From NCBI GenBank assembly GCA_019914945.1, contig CM034105.1, positions 620,001 to 684,000 on the forward strand: a DNA stretch of 64,000 bases, in the 5' to 3' direction. Shown here piece by piece: positions 15,389-26,969 of the stretch. Origin of the DNA: Typha latifolia. Lineage: Eukaryota; Streptophyta; Magnoliopsida; Poales; Typhaceae. The notes beneath the pieces were generated by a model. The model was not told where the DNA came from and did no database searches. It was given only the letters and a program-made list of their open reading frames with translations. How positions within the stretch are numbered: the first letter of the stretch is position 1; the number at the start of each line of letters is the position of its first letter. A program made the position numbers and the translations under genes.

Positions 15389-15989
15389 ATGGTTTGTTAA
15401 TTTCCCTCCTCTCTACCTTTCTTTGTTATCGGTTCCTTTTCTTTATCTCTGTATACTGGGTTGTAATGATCTACACCTCTTTGCTGCATCGTGGCAGGAA
15501 GAAGAAGGGCATGAGCAGGAGAGATGGGTGGGTTATGTGGATTGGAGGTGCAGGCCAGCCTTGAGAAGGAAACATGGTGGCATGCTTGCAGCCTCCTTTG
15601 TCTTGGGTATATATATATATATATATATATAACTATATGTCCTTCTGGAAGAACTCTTCAAGCTTCTTCTCTTTCTACTAAATGATGTAAAGGAAATTTG
15701 AACTGAATTTAAAATTTTTAGAAAAAAGATAAAAAAAAGGTTCAATGTTGATAGCTTCCTTTCTTCTTTGTGGTGACTTAAAAAGTCTCTTTTCTTGGCC
15801 TTCTGTTTATTGATAGGTTCCAGATTTCCATCAACAACATCTTTTTTCTTAGAATAACAGACAGCATCTTCATGCAGAAAGCAAAAATCATTATCAAATA
15901 TTATCAGTCATCTAAATTCAGAATTATTTTTTTCTTCTCTTTCATTCATGATTGTTGCTAAGTACTTGTTATTTGTCATAGTATGTAAT

Positions 15990-16023
<34 letters not shown>

Positions 16024-17474
16024 GCAGCTATATATATTTCTGTAAACTGACTGTCTGAAAGCGGCATGGTGGTGGAATTGGGTGCAGTGGTGGAGATAAT
16101 GGAGAATCTTGCATTTCTATCCAATGCAAGCAACTTGGTCACCTATTTGATGGGCTTCATGCACTTCTCGCCTTCCCGCGCGGCCACCACCGTCACCAAT
16201 TTCATGGGCACTGCCTTCCTCCTGGCCCTACTTGGTGGCTTCTTGTCTGACGCCTTCTTCACCACGTATCTCATCTACCTGATAAGTGCTCTCATACAGT
16301 TCCTGGTAATTATAAGCGTTCATTTTACCTTCTTATTCTTAATCGAGGGCATTTATTTTTTATCAAAAAAAAGAAGAAGAAGAAGAAGGAAGATTATACT
16401 ATTTGCAAATATAAAGCAAGGGAAATTGCATGCAGAGCAACAAGTGCTCTGAATGGCAATTAAATCAATTATCTAGATAGCAAGTCATGGCTTAATATTT
16501 CACAAGATTCTGGGGCCATAGTAATCTAATATTCCTCCCAACTTAGGCGACGTGGTGTGTTATCTAGCAAATCATGCGTATTACTGGATTCTGGGGCCAT
16601 AGTAATCTAATATTCCTCTATCTTAGGTGAATTGATGGTGTGTGGGGGCCTACACAGCCACTGCTGCATTTAATCATGGCTTTAATTCCCTGAGTTGTTA
16701 GGAGCAGTAAATGATTCTTAGTAACCATCTGATGTTGCACTGCTTTTGTTAGCCTTGGTCAGAGGGAATCACATAGGCCAAGTGGGCTTAGTTGAATTCA
16801 AAAGTATGAAAGCCCTCAAGGCTCAAATGTTAGAGGAAAAGGACAATAGGATCAACAATAACCACATGAAGACACGGTCACATCTTTCTTACACTGCACT
16901 CCATCCTATTAAAGTGTGCCAATTAATAGGTGCAGTGAACTTGGATTCGGAGAATAGGCTTCATATTGTCAAGAAACAGAGGTAGATTGATACCTACGCA
17001 GTGCGTAGGATTACAGTTGGTTTTGGTTGCTGTTGTCAGTCCCATTAGGAACCTACATATCTGAAGCTACCTTTGTCTTCTTCTCTTCTCAATCCTTCCA
17101 ATATGTTATGCAAGATCCAAAAGTATGTTGATTTTGTTCAAAGGAACTTATGTTTGTTCACATCTAGATGGCACCAGAACCTAACTCCATTCACTTTATC
17201 CATGAAACCTTTTTTTTTCTTCTTTCCTCTCAAGATAGAAAGAGATAGAAAGGAGATGTTTTATGCTGACTTTGGTGAGAAGTCCCAAAGCTCTCGGCTT
17301 GTAGTGATTCACGTGCTAATCCCTCGGGTAAAGTTCGCCAACTCTCTTTCATGTTTGACAGAGATAAAAGTACACAAGTTGTCAATGACTATAGGAGCCA
17401 AAACATTCTTGTGGGCTTAATGCTTAAGCTTGGGCTTTAGAATAGTATGAGTACACACAACATGTTCATACCTT

Positions 17475-17518
<44 letters not shown>

Positions 17519-19327
17519 TCTAGACTAAAAATTTGTCTTAAATATTTAACATATATTTGTCTCGTGATATGGGGAAAATTTAAATCTTCGATAAAAATAT
17601 TTATTACTTTTGCACTCGGGATACGAAATCGCTTTGTTTCTACCTTGTCATCTTTTGACATATAAATCCTGTGATCACTTGGTTGATGTGATCTTCTAAC
17701 TAATAAATAGGGGGAAGTGGGTAATATGCAGGCAATCTTCTCCCTTTCTTTTGATGATAAATATGCCAAATTATGGATTCTTAGCTCAAACTCTTGGCCT
17801 ACAGTGATGTCAACACTTTCTTTGCGACCGTTAACAGGGTCTAGTGCTCCTCACAGTGCAAGCGAGGTCTTCGTCCCTTAAACCACCTGCCTGCAATTCC
17901 TTAGACACCAACAAAGGACCACCATGTCAAGTGGTGTCCGGTCGTAAGGCTGCGCTGCTCTTCTCAGGCCTCTACCTCACGGCCTTAGGTGTAGGTGGCA
18001 TCAAGGGCTCTCTGCCGGCCCACGGCGCGGAGCAATTCGACGAGGACACCGTCAACGGCCGCAAGGCGCGCTCCACCTTCTTCAACTATTTCGTCTTCTG
18101 CCTCTCTTGCGGAGCCCTTATCGCGGTGACCTTCGTAGTGTGGGTGGAGGACAACAAAGGATGGCAATGGGGCTTTGGAATGTCTACCATAACTATTTTG
18201 CTCTCCATACCAGTCTTCCTTGCAGGCTCTACTACTTATAGAAACAAGATACCGACCGGAAGTCCTCTAACCACCATTGCCAAGGTAATAAGATCTTGAT
18301 ACATTATCAGTATGTATATATAATTACTATGTTTTTGTAACATTATTATCGATGTAACTAGGTGTTAATCTCTGCGGTGTTCAACCGTCATGCGGCGCAA
18401 AGTCCGAGCAACGCGATTGTAGACATGGCAGCAAGCCCTACAAAGACAATTGAGACAGAGAGTAGATGTGATGCAGAAGTGAAGATAACTTGTGATGCTC
18501 CATCTGAAGAGCTAAAATTCCTCAACAGAGCAGTGCAAGGCCAGGCAATTCATAAGGCATTCAAATGCACCGTGGAGGAAGTGGAACAAGTCAAGGTAGT
18601 CATAAAAATCCTCCCAATTTTCCTATCAACCATCATGCTCAATTGCTGCCTCGCCCAGCTCTCCACTTTCTCAGTAGAACAAGCCGGGACAATGGACACC
18701 CGCGTCGGCCGGCTCACCGTGCCGCCCGCATCCCTACCCGTGTTCCCGGTCACCTTCATCATAATCCTCGCACCCATCTACGACCATGTCATCATTCCTT
18801 TCACGCGTCGGCTGACGAAGACCGAGATGGGCATAACTCACCTGCAGCGAATCGGCGCCGGCCTCGTGCTCTCAATCGTCGCAATGGCCGTCGCGGCTTT
18901 GGTCGAAACCAAGAGGAAGAGGGTGGCTCGGAGTTCAAACATGGTGGACTCTACAGAGCCGTTGCCTATTACTTTCTTCTGGATTGCATTGCAATACCTC
19001 TTCTTGGGCTCAGCTGACCTGTTCACGTTGGCTGGATTGCTGGAGTTCTTCTTTAGCGAGGCACCCCCAAGGATGAGGTCTTTGGCGACGTCGCTCTCGT
19101 GGGCTTCGTTGGCCATGGGTTACTACCTTAGCTCGGTGCTTGTCTCGGTGGTGAACAAAGCAACAGGGAGAGCAAATCACAAGCCATGGCTATCAGGGAG
19201 CAACTTGAATCACTACCACCTCGAGAGGTTTTACTGGTTGATGTGTGTGCTTAGCTTGATCAATTTTGGGCACTTCTTGTTCTGGACGAGTAGATATAGG
19301 TACAGACGAGCTGGGATTAACTGGTGA
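15389..19327 (+). CDS. NPF4.6: NRT1/PTR family transporter, NPF4.6/NRT1.2/AIT1-like
   Basis: Proton-coupled membrane transporter of the NPF4 clade. Arabidopsis NRT1.2/AIT1 moves nitrate and abscisic acid. Exons are 15389-15391 (only the ATG), 15498-15606, 16088-16305, 17838-18284 and 18362-19327 (580 residues). Landmarks are GYVDWR near the N-terminus, KHGGMLAASFVL, ENLAFLSNASNLVTYL (TM1-2), NFMGTAFLLALLGGFLSDA, GVGGIKGSLPAHGAEQFDE, NYFVFCLS, then ILPIFLSTIMLNCC and the paired C-terminal TM segments ending in YHLERFYWLMC. The ExxER/K proton-coupling motif on TM1 reads EIMEN, as in other NPF4 members, so it lacks the basic residue. The start is chosen because ATG followed by a GT donor joins in frame to EEEGHEQERW. 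A different upstream start cannot be excluded. Substrate is inferred by similarity. Confidence 0.9.
15607..15631 (+). repeat. (TA)n microsatellite at NPF4 intron 2 donor
   Basis: About 12 TA units begin immediately at the exon 2 donor (GTATATAT), so repeat length changes would alter the bases right after the splice site. Confidence 0.85.
16470..16645 (+). repeat. Tandem duplication in NPF4 intron 3
   Basis: Two imperfect copies with a period of 81 bases. The shared core (gattctggggccatag, then taatctaatattcctc) starts at 16506 and again at 16587. The flanks (tatctag upstream, cttaggngaa and ggtgtgt downstream) extend each unit to about 85 bases. Intronic and non-coding. Confidence 0.85.
17476..17517 (+). 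repeat. (TA)n microsatellite in NPF4 intron 3
   Basis: About 20 TA units. Open frames on both strands here encode only Tyr-Ile repeats and are not genes. Confidence 0.9.
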
Positions 19328-19344
19328 TGGGTATATGGAATAAG

Positions 19345-19380
<36 letters not shown>

Positions 19381-20572
19381 TGGTATGCTACAGAACCTCC
19401 ATGGCAAACCCATGACCCAAGCACCAAGCCCCCATGCGTACTAGTGTTTTCAAATAAAGCCATTACAGAAGGGGAGAATTAAATTATTATATATGAAGGC
19501 AGAACTAAATATCAATGGAATTTTCCTTTTCTTGTTTTATTTTTTTGGATGTATAACCGCCCTTGTTCATTTTTCCATATATAAATCTCTCAAGTAAGGG
19601 TTTTCCTGTCAGTTTACTGGTAAATAGCTTTATATTTTAACTCATAGAGCTCATTTGGCAACGGGATAAGGATAAAATGAGCACTTGTCTATGGATAAAA
19701 GTAGTTTTTGTTCTAATATTTTTTTCAGGTGTTTGGTTAGAAAATTTTGGATAAGTTTTGAAATATGGAATAAGAATAGTATTTTTGTTGTGATAATTGA
19801 GATAAAAAGATTAAAATAATCAAATTAACTTATTGCTCTTTTTCTAGTTTAATATAAATATATTTTTTTAAAGATGGATAATAGGATTAAAATTAACTAT
19901 AAATTATATATTATTTATAATTGTTATATTATCTTCTCATGAATAATTTTATAATTCTTGGTCAAAAATTAATTTGACATAATTTACCATACTTTATACA
20001 ATATATAAATAGCATCACAAATAGATGAAGATTTCATAGAAACTTTTTACTACAAATTTATTCTAATATATTACTAAGTAAATTATAATCCGATTAGAAT
20101 GTGAATACTTGAATTTAAATTGGGTCTTATTATATTCGTATGGGCAAATTGATTATTTTCTTTTTCTTTTTGAATAAAAGAGTGAGATAACTATCTTTTA
20201 TCCCAACACTTTAGCACCCATAAAGAGACATAGTTGTTAAAGATAATATGACGGGCATCTTTGAAAAAAAGAAACAAAATTTGAGGAGTACAGATGTGTG
20301 AAAAGGAAGATGAACTTTGGTGTAATCTTTTCATAAGTGAAAAAGGTTTACATCAGTCTCAATATTTATACACGGAGACCATAACAATAATACTAGAATA
20401 TTATTATCTAGTGTTCTATAGTTACAAAATTAGTCTGGATCTGTTTGAAAAAAATACCCTTTTTTTTTCCCTTCTCAAGCAGGCACATCGAATGTCTAAT
20501 TAATTGGAGGACAAATTCACTGGGATACAGAATTAGCCAAACTAACTTGAATTAAAAGAAGGGATTAAGGAT
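19328..20572. other. Intergenic, AT-rich, no gene seen
   Basis: NPF4 3' flank with a (TA)n tract at about 19346-19379, then very AT-rich sequence to the WRKY50/51-like stop codon. The small open frame at 20294-20503 shows no recognisable features. Confidence 0.45.
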
Positions 20573-21293
20573 TCAACGAGCATGAGTTGGCATGGCGCAT
20601 GAAACAAAGGGCGAGTAATTCCCTTCTTGATATACGTAATCATAGTAAACAATACCGGGGCTTACGTGGTTGTGTATCCCTTCGTACGTTGTGATCACAT
20701 ACCTCGGATCCTCTCGATCTCTTTCCACTCTCTTCTTCACTCCACAACCATCACTCGAACACCGGTAATAATTCCTACACCATCGTTTAATTTAATTTTT
20801 GTAATAAATTAATATAATATGATATATAATTAAATTAATTGTTAACCATACCTAGGATTTGGACTACTTTTGACGGACTTCTTCCCATACTTCCTCCACT
20901 TGAACCCATCGTCCAAGATCTCTATCTCCGACTTCGTTCTGAACCCAATTCTGCAACCTACTTCTACTCTACTTCTCTTCTTCTTCTCATTGCCGTTAGT
21001 CCTATATGAGTACTCAGATAATTAATTAAACAGTTAAGGGAGAAGATATATAAAGTAGTACGTGCAAACATATATAGAGTGTTAACATACATGGTAGCTT
21101 CAATAGGCTGTTCGGCCGCCGCCATCGGTGATGAGATGTCGTCGAACGCGATGAAGTCGTTCACTTCGAGGGAGAGCTCAGAGTCCATGGCGGGGGAGAA
21201 TTCACAACCAGGGAAGGTTAGAGAGAGATCCCCATGGAAGAGGAGAGGAGAGTAAGAGAAGACTATGTCTTCCACTCCCAAAGGAGCCGCCAT
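20573..21293 (-). CDS. WRKY51: WRKY transcription factor, group IIc with WRKYGKK (WRKY50/51-like)
   Basis: Small nuclear WRKY protein assembled from three short exons read leftwards: 21293-21091, 21001-20852 and 20774-20573 (184 residues, 66 of them in exon 3). Exon phases agree: ATG is split AT/G at junction 1, and AGG (Arg) is split AG/G at junction 2. The acidic N-terminus ([17 protein letters not shown]) is followed by a Lys-rich stretch (GNEKKKRSR), then the WRKY domain beginning [18 protein letters not shown] with the variant heptad WRKYGKK. The zinc finger is C-X4-C-X23-H-X-H. Intron 2 splits the domain at PR/NYYRC, the R-type position of group IIc. GKK variants of the WRKY50/51 branch are known for altered W-box affinity and jasmonate/salicylate defence roles in Arabidopsis; transfer of that role here is inference. 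Confidence 0.9.
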
Positions 21294-23204
21294 TGACCGT
21301 AACTTGTTGCATCATAGACGTATATATATATATATATATATATATAAGGATAAGGATCAAGTGAAATGTTTACTGCGTCGGTGAAGCGAAGGTTCGTAAT
21401 TTGCGTCACGTGTCAAATCAGTTGATGTGAGTCCTTCAAATCGGTCCACGTTGAGGTGGGTCAGATGCCACTTAATTCTCCATTCTAAGCATGTGCTTAA
21501 AATTAATTTATAGTTTGGGAGGTGAAAGTTAATATGTCGGCATTTTATCTAGCTCTCACTATGAAATCAAATCTATCTATGCGTACTCACGACCGTTCAT
21601 TTGCAATCTCACAGCTGGCTAGTAAAGTATGTGACTAGAGATTTCAACCAGCAAGGGGGGGGAAAAACTAAGAATAATCAAACCAAGGAAAGTAATTTTG
21701 TCTCCTCCGATCGAACCAAAGTTGGAGACAGGCAGTTGTCCCACAAAGTGATGAATTATTATTATTATTATTATTTTTCCTTTGGAAGACAAGTCTTCTA
21801 ATTTGATTCTGATGCTGTGACCTTTAGCTTTCTTTCTTAACAATTAAACGATACACAGGTTGTTCTCCTTCGCACCTTCCAGGACGATGCTTCAAAGACC
21901 AAAGTTATACATTTCAAGACTCAGTTTTCTCCAGTTGTACTCTTGGGAATTCGCTGTCACTGAGAGGGTGTTCTGTGACTAATTCTAACCAATTCATGTT
22001 TTTCAGGTCAATTCACAAAAGGCACCTTGAATTTGAGTTCTATCAAAATCAAGATACTAATAGGTAAAGTAGCATTTAGCTGTGAGAACTTCTACACTAC
22101 TTTAGCTACGCTCATTTTTTAAATTTGTATAAACAAAACTTATATCAGTTTATGCTAGTATAATGTTTGATTATAACCAATACAATAATATATTTATTAT
22201 ATTTGATGTGATAAAGAAATTACAAAGTTGAGAAATATTTTAATAAATTATTAGAGAATATACTCTTTATAATCTATAGATGAGGAGATGAGAGAGAATA
22301 ATTGAAATGATGGCTTTTATAGTTAATTAGATTGATATTTTTTCAAGTATAAAATAACAATTAGACTTTATTGATAAATAAAACATATTGGATATATATG
22401 AGAGAGAAATAGATATTAGTAAACTAGTATTGTAATAAGTTATTATTTGATTACTATTAAGTATAGACCCCAATGCTTAATGCACAACTGAAGGGTCAAA
22501 GAAATTTCAATCGAAGAAAAATAAAAGAATAAAATATAAGATGAGAGAGAGCATTTGTCACTTGAGCTCGAATAATATCACTTTAAAGAGTGAAGGTATG
22601 ACCGAGTAAAGTTCATTTATTAGACATATATTTCCTAACAAATACAAGTGCATGCAAGACAGAGGATCATCAATAGAACAGAAGAAAATATTCTTCATAA
22701 AGCTTTAAGGTAGCTTTACAGACTCCAAATTTATTGCGTAAAGTGGATGAAATGTGTTAATTGTTAATCTCAGAAGATTAGTAGTATGATATTTCTCAGC
22801 AGATGATAATGAATAGGACTTTGAGTATCCAAGATGTGAAAGAAAACCAAAAAAAGCTTCAGTTACACTACATTTCAACTTTAGCACCCTCGAGTAGAAA
22901 GAAAAAGAAGACAGGGTATCCTCGATGTTATCGTTGGATCATTCTGTCTCAACTGTTTTGGTTCACTGTAAATGAAGACACACATCAATTTTTATTGTGT
23001 AGCATCTTGCTGAAGAAATTTCAGTGACTAGATTTTTGAACTTTCACTTCTTTAATTTTAGTACAAATTACAGCTGACGTGAGGGAATAAGGAGTGATGG
23101 ATTGAACCCATCCTCTAAAATTTTCCAAGCGATAAACAAACCTAACCACACGTAGCTAAATAATTAGATATACCTGTAGGTGTATTACGAACAGCTAGAG
23201 CACC
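21294..23204. other. Intergenic, no gene seen
   Basis: The left end holds the WRKY50/51-like upstream region, with a (TA)n tract at about 21319-21346 that could include its TATA box. There is a (TTA)n run near 21757-21774. The rest is AT-rich and carries no recognisable coding or RNA feature. The right end is the 3' flank of the PAS/LOV gene. Confidence 0.45.
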
Positions 23205-26200
23205 CTACTGTGATGGCCTTGAAGGGCCAGCAGAAGAAGATAAGCTCCTCACTGCAACTTTGACTGCGCCTACTGCACCAAGTTGCCACATCTCAGGGCT
23301 CAGCCCATTATCAATGTTCTTCGAACTCTCGTCCATCTGAACACAAACATAGAATGCAATCTGCAAAACAAGTAAGCAGCTAATTTAGAGGTCCTTCTCT
23401 TCAGCTCTTATTAATAGTGGTTGCTCATGAATGGTCACAAGGTTGAGCATTTGCTCACAGAAGTGTTTTAGAGTCCACAAGAGACTTCAACAGCTAAGAA
23501 CCTAAAGAAAACTATGCTTGAAGGAGACCCAGAGAAAAATTGTGTAAGAACAGACATACTGGTCTCGGAATCTTACATGGTCCACCACAAAATCAAGCTA
23601 GAATATGTAAAAGCATGACATAAAAACTGCACTTTTGTCTCTTTTCTTGCTAGAAGAAACAAGACTGAGAAGACTCACTCTAGAATTTAAATTATACCTT
23701 GCCAGATGCATTCCGTACTGGTGATATGTGAAGAAGATTCCGGAAGGAGCTTCCATCTTTCCTGAAAAAGTAATACAAGATAAGCACGATTTCAGCTCCT
23801 TCCAAACACCGTCACAGAGGATTAACTTCTGAAATTCCAACAACTACATGCCAAGTTACAAGTGGGATGTTCACCTGTAATTCAATAGACGCACTGTACA
23901 AGATTGCTGGCCATGAATGCTCTTCTTTATCTACATTAAGAGCACAAATAAGTTAAGAAACTGCATACCAGTAATTGCAAGAAAAAGGTCACCAGCCAAC
24001 AAAATACATAACAAAGGATATCTGAACAAATTCCCAAGTACCTACCTCTTTCAAAACCTCATAATCTGTACCTGGTCCATTTAAAAATCTACAATTACAT
24101 CCCAAGACTTCCTGCCTTGAGTAACCTAGAAGGGAAATATTAGTTAAAATATGTACCATCTCAATATATCAAATAGAAAATTCATGTCAACTGTCATTCA
24201 TAATTTGAGAGCAAGTCTTTCGTCCACAAGTAAGAAACTTGTTTGCAAGCTGTTTTTAATTGAAAAGAGAGCACAGTATAATAACAGTTCAATCAAATGG
24301 CAAATTTAGGAGAAATATCAGCATGCCTCCTTTAAATCACCCACTAGTCGCTTTATGATATAGGATAACATCGCCAACAATTATATATAATATGCACATT
24401 CTATATAATATCAACAGCTAGAATGATTTGTGCTTCCAGTCAATGAGAAAGTTTGATGAAATTCTTGGTAGATAAAACCATTTAGAAGGAAAAATACTGG
24501 CATGCTGCTGACTGTAAACCAAATTTCCCAATCAGTTTATCTAAAATATGAGAACTTGAATTAAAAAGTTATAATTATATAAAATTGATGACCATTCAAG
24601 GATAGATCTCATGATTTACCCCCACACGGATCATAAGAAATTTGAGGTAAATTTTAGGGTGACAGTCAGAAAAGTAGATGTTCCTGATTGGGCAGCTCAC
24701 TGGAAGAACAAGATGCATACATGAATGGATAAACAAATATTAAATTGGTATATCATCTTTATGTCAAAATGAATTTAATAGTTTCATCCGGAATTTTTAA
24801 ATAAGAAGCTACCCTAGTGTTGCAGTCATGCCAAGCTGTGTTGATCAAGGCCACAACACACTGGCAGCAAGCTACATCAGGCTATCTCATGGCACAGAGG
24901 ACCATGGTAATCATTCTTAATCTCATTCATCATTACCTCTATGACATTGTTGACAAAGATTCTAGTCACTTTTATCTCACACTTAGTCTATTTTCAGCCT
25001 GCTTTATTGATAATTCTAGTTAACCATTCTCCTCATCATTTCAAATTTTCGATTTGTTCATAACCATATGTTAATCAAGGTTGACAAGGTTCAAGCCATG
25101 GAACAGTTCAATCTTGTGTACTTCTCATTCAACTATCTGATGCTTTTGTCGATTCAGATATAGCTTCCATTGGAGCTAATTAACAATACCACGCATATTG
25201 TCTATAGTCAACGTAGCTAGTACTTCCATTAATATTTTCCATTTTATTCATAGCTTACCTTAATATTAATCTTTCATGTCTTAGGTATTATCGAGAAGTA
25301 ATGATGCATATTTCTATGCATCTTTCTTGCATAACAGAATTGCCAGAAAACACTGCTGTATAGTGGGGTTCCAGAGCTAAGAGAAATAGAATAACCAAGC
25401 AAGAGCAAGAGGCAGAAAACAAAATGCTAAAATAGATTCCATTTATAGATACATGTATGAAAGAAGAATATCAAGATGCTTTAGTGCAATATGAACTACG
25501 AAGAGAACACAGAAAGTGGTTCGCTCCTATTACCAAGCTATCACCAAACCCTAGCAGAACCCTCTCTAAATCCTAAATCTAGGTGTGAAGCAAAATAGGA
25601 AAGAGCTTCCTTATCCGATTCTTATTCTAGTTATAAATTTTCATTTGGAAAGTAGATATTTTTACCCTAAAGTACCGAAATATTTCAATGAGGTATGACG
25701 AAATGCTGCTACGTCAGAAAATCATAAATACGGGCGAAGCAGAACACTGATCATATTTTGCGACAATGCAAGTTAACACAAAAGGAGAAAAAGAAAACAA
25801 CCAGAAATTTACAAAAGCATCTGAATTGTAGCACATGGCAGTTCCAGATAAATGATGTATTCAACCACTGAAGATTATCTTGAACTTTAAATGCCCAAAT
25901 AGTTTTCGTAAGAGGATAAGGCTCAAGCACCTGTCAGACTTAGAAAAGCATCACTGGCGTAGACGATAGGCATGTCAGGTGAATGGGGATCAGTCCTGCA
26001 AAATACAGTCATTCTCAATTAATAGCTCAAAAGCATATCTTAGAGATGTTATATTCAAGAAACGTAATACTAACTATACTAAACCAATCGACAAAAGAAT
26101 CTGAAATAAACTCACAATACAAAACTCTGTTTGATTCTACCGAGAGAAATATTCAACGACGAAGGAAGAGAAGCGACGCCACTGCCTGCCGAACCACATC

Positions 26201-26969
26201 TCTTCCCACAAACTACTCTACCGGTCATCTTGCTATACCGATTCAGCGCCGACAAGATGCAGTTAATGGCATTCGCAGCCTTCTCCTTCTCCTGATCGCC
26301 AGCCATTTGCGGCTCTTTGGCCTCCAACCCTATAAAATGCCACTAGCAACGACAAATTCACATACTTCGCCTTCCCAAACAAAATCAGAATGACCTCTCT
26401 TATATAGGCAAAAGAAGAAACAGACCTCTGCTATCCATATCAACAAACACCTCGCGTGCATGATGACTGCAATCCAAATCTTTATCCAGCCGCACCTCTT
26501 CCCGGCACGTGCCGAGCACCGCGCCACATCTCTCTGCCCCGCACCTAGACCTCCTCTTAGAAATCGGCACCTGAACAGCGACAAAGTGAAGGACCCGGCC
26601 GTCCTCGGCGCCGAATACGGGGCACATGTGGAAGAGTATCCAATGCGGCGTCCCGTCCTTGCGGTAGTTGAGGATGCTGATCTGGACCGTCCGCTCCTCC
26701 CTGATCGCCTCCCGGATCTCCATCACCGATCGTCGATCCGTCGCGGGGCCCTGGAAAATCCGGCCGTTGCGGCCTAGGACCTCTCCGAAGGCGTACCCTG
26801 TCATGGCGAGGAACCCACGGCTGGCGAAGACGATCGGATGGCCGGCGATGGCCGGATCGGTGATCAAGAACGGATCTTCGAGCTCGTCGAGGGCTTCGAG
26901 GACCCACTGAGAGTACCGCGACGTGAGGGACTGGTCCACTAGGCGATCGCGGACGCTGTTGCTCCCCAT
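23205..26969 (-). CDS. TLP1: PAS/LOV protein (TWIN LOV 1-like), putative blue-light sensor
   Basis: Plant PAS/LOV protein, a flavin-binding blue-light sensor class without a kinase domain. Exons read leftwards: 26969-26426, 26329-26116, 25995-25931, 24125-24046, 23930-23875, 23761-23698 and 23360-23205 (392 residues, all phases consistent). The N-terminal PAS domain (about 20-135) has the LOV-like fold signature (DPFLITDP, LAMTGY, GRNGRIFQGP, LNYRKDG), but Gly replaces the photoactive Cys of GRNCRFLQ. The middle is linked by SALNRYSKMTGR and VCGKRC. The C-terminal LOV domain (about 255-370) keeps GYSRQEVLGCNCRFLNGP with the adduct-forming Cys, followed by NYRKDGSSFRNLLHISPV. Arabidopsis PLP binds VTC2-type and BLH proteins; partners here are unknown. 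Intron 3 (24126-25930) is 1.8 kb and empty. Confidence 0.93.

Noticed and set aside
15533..19381. Tyr-Ile repeat frames at (TA)n tracts
   Set aside because: They are microsatellite translations; the tracts are annotated as repeats where notable.
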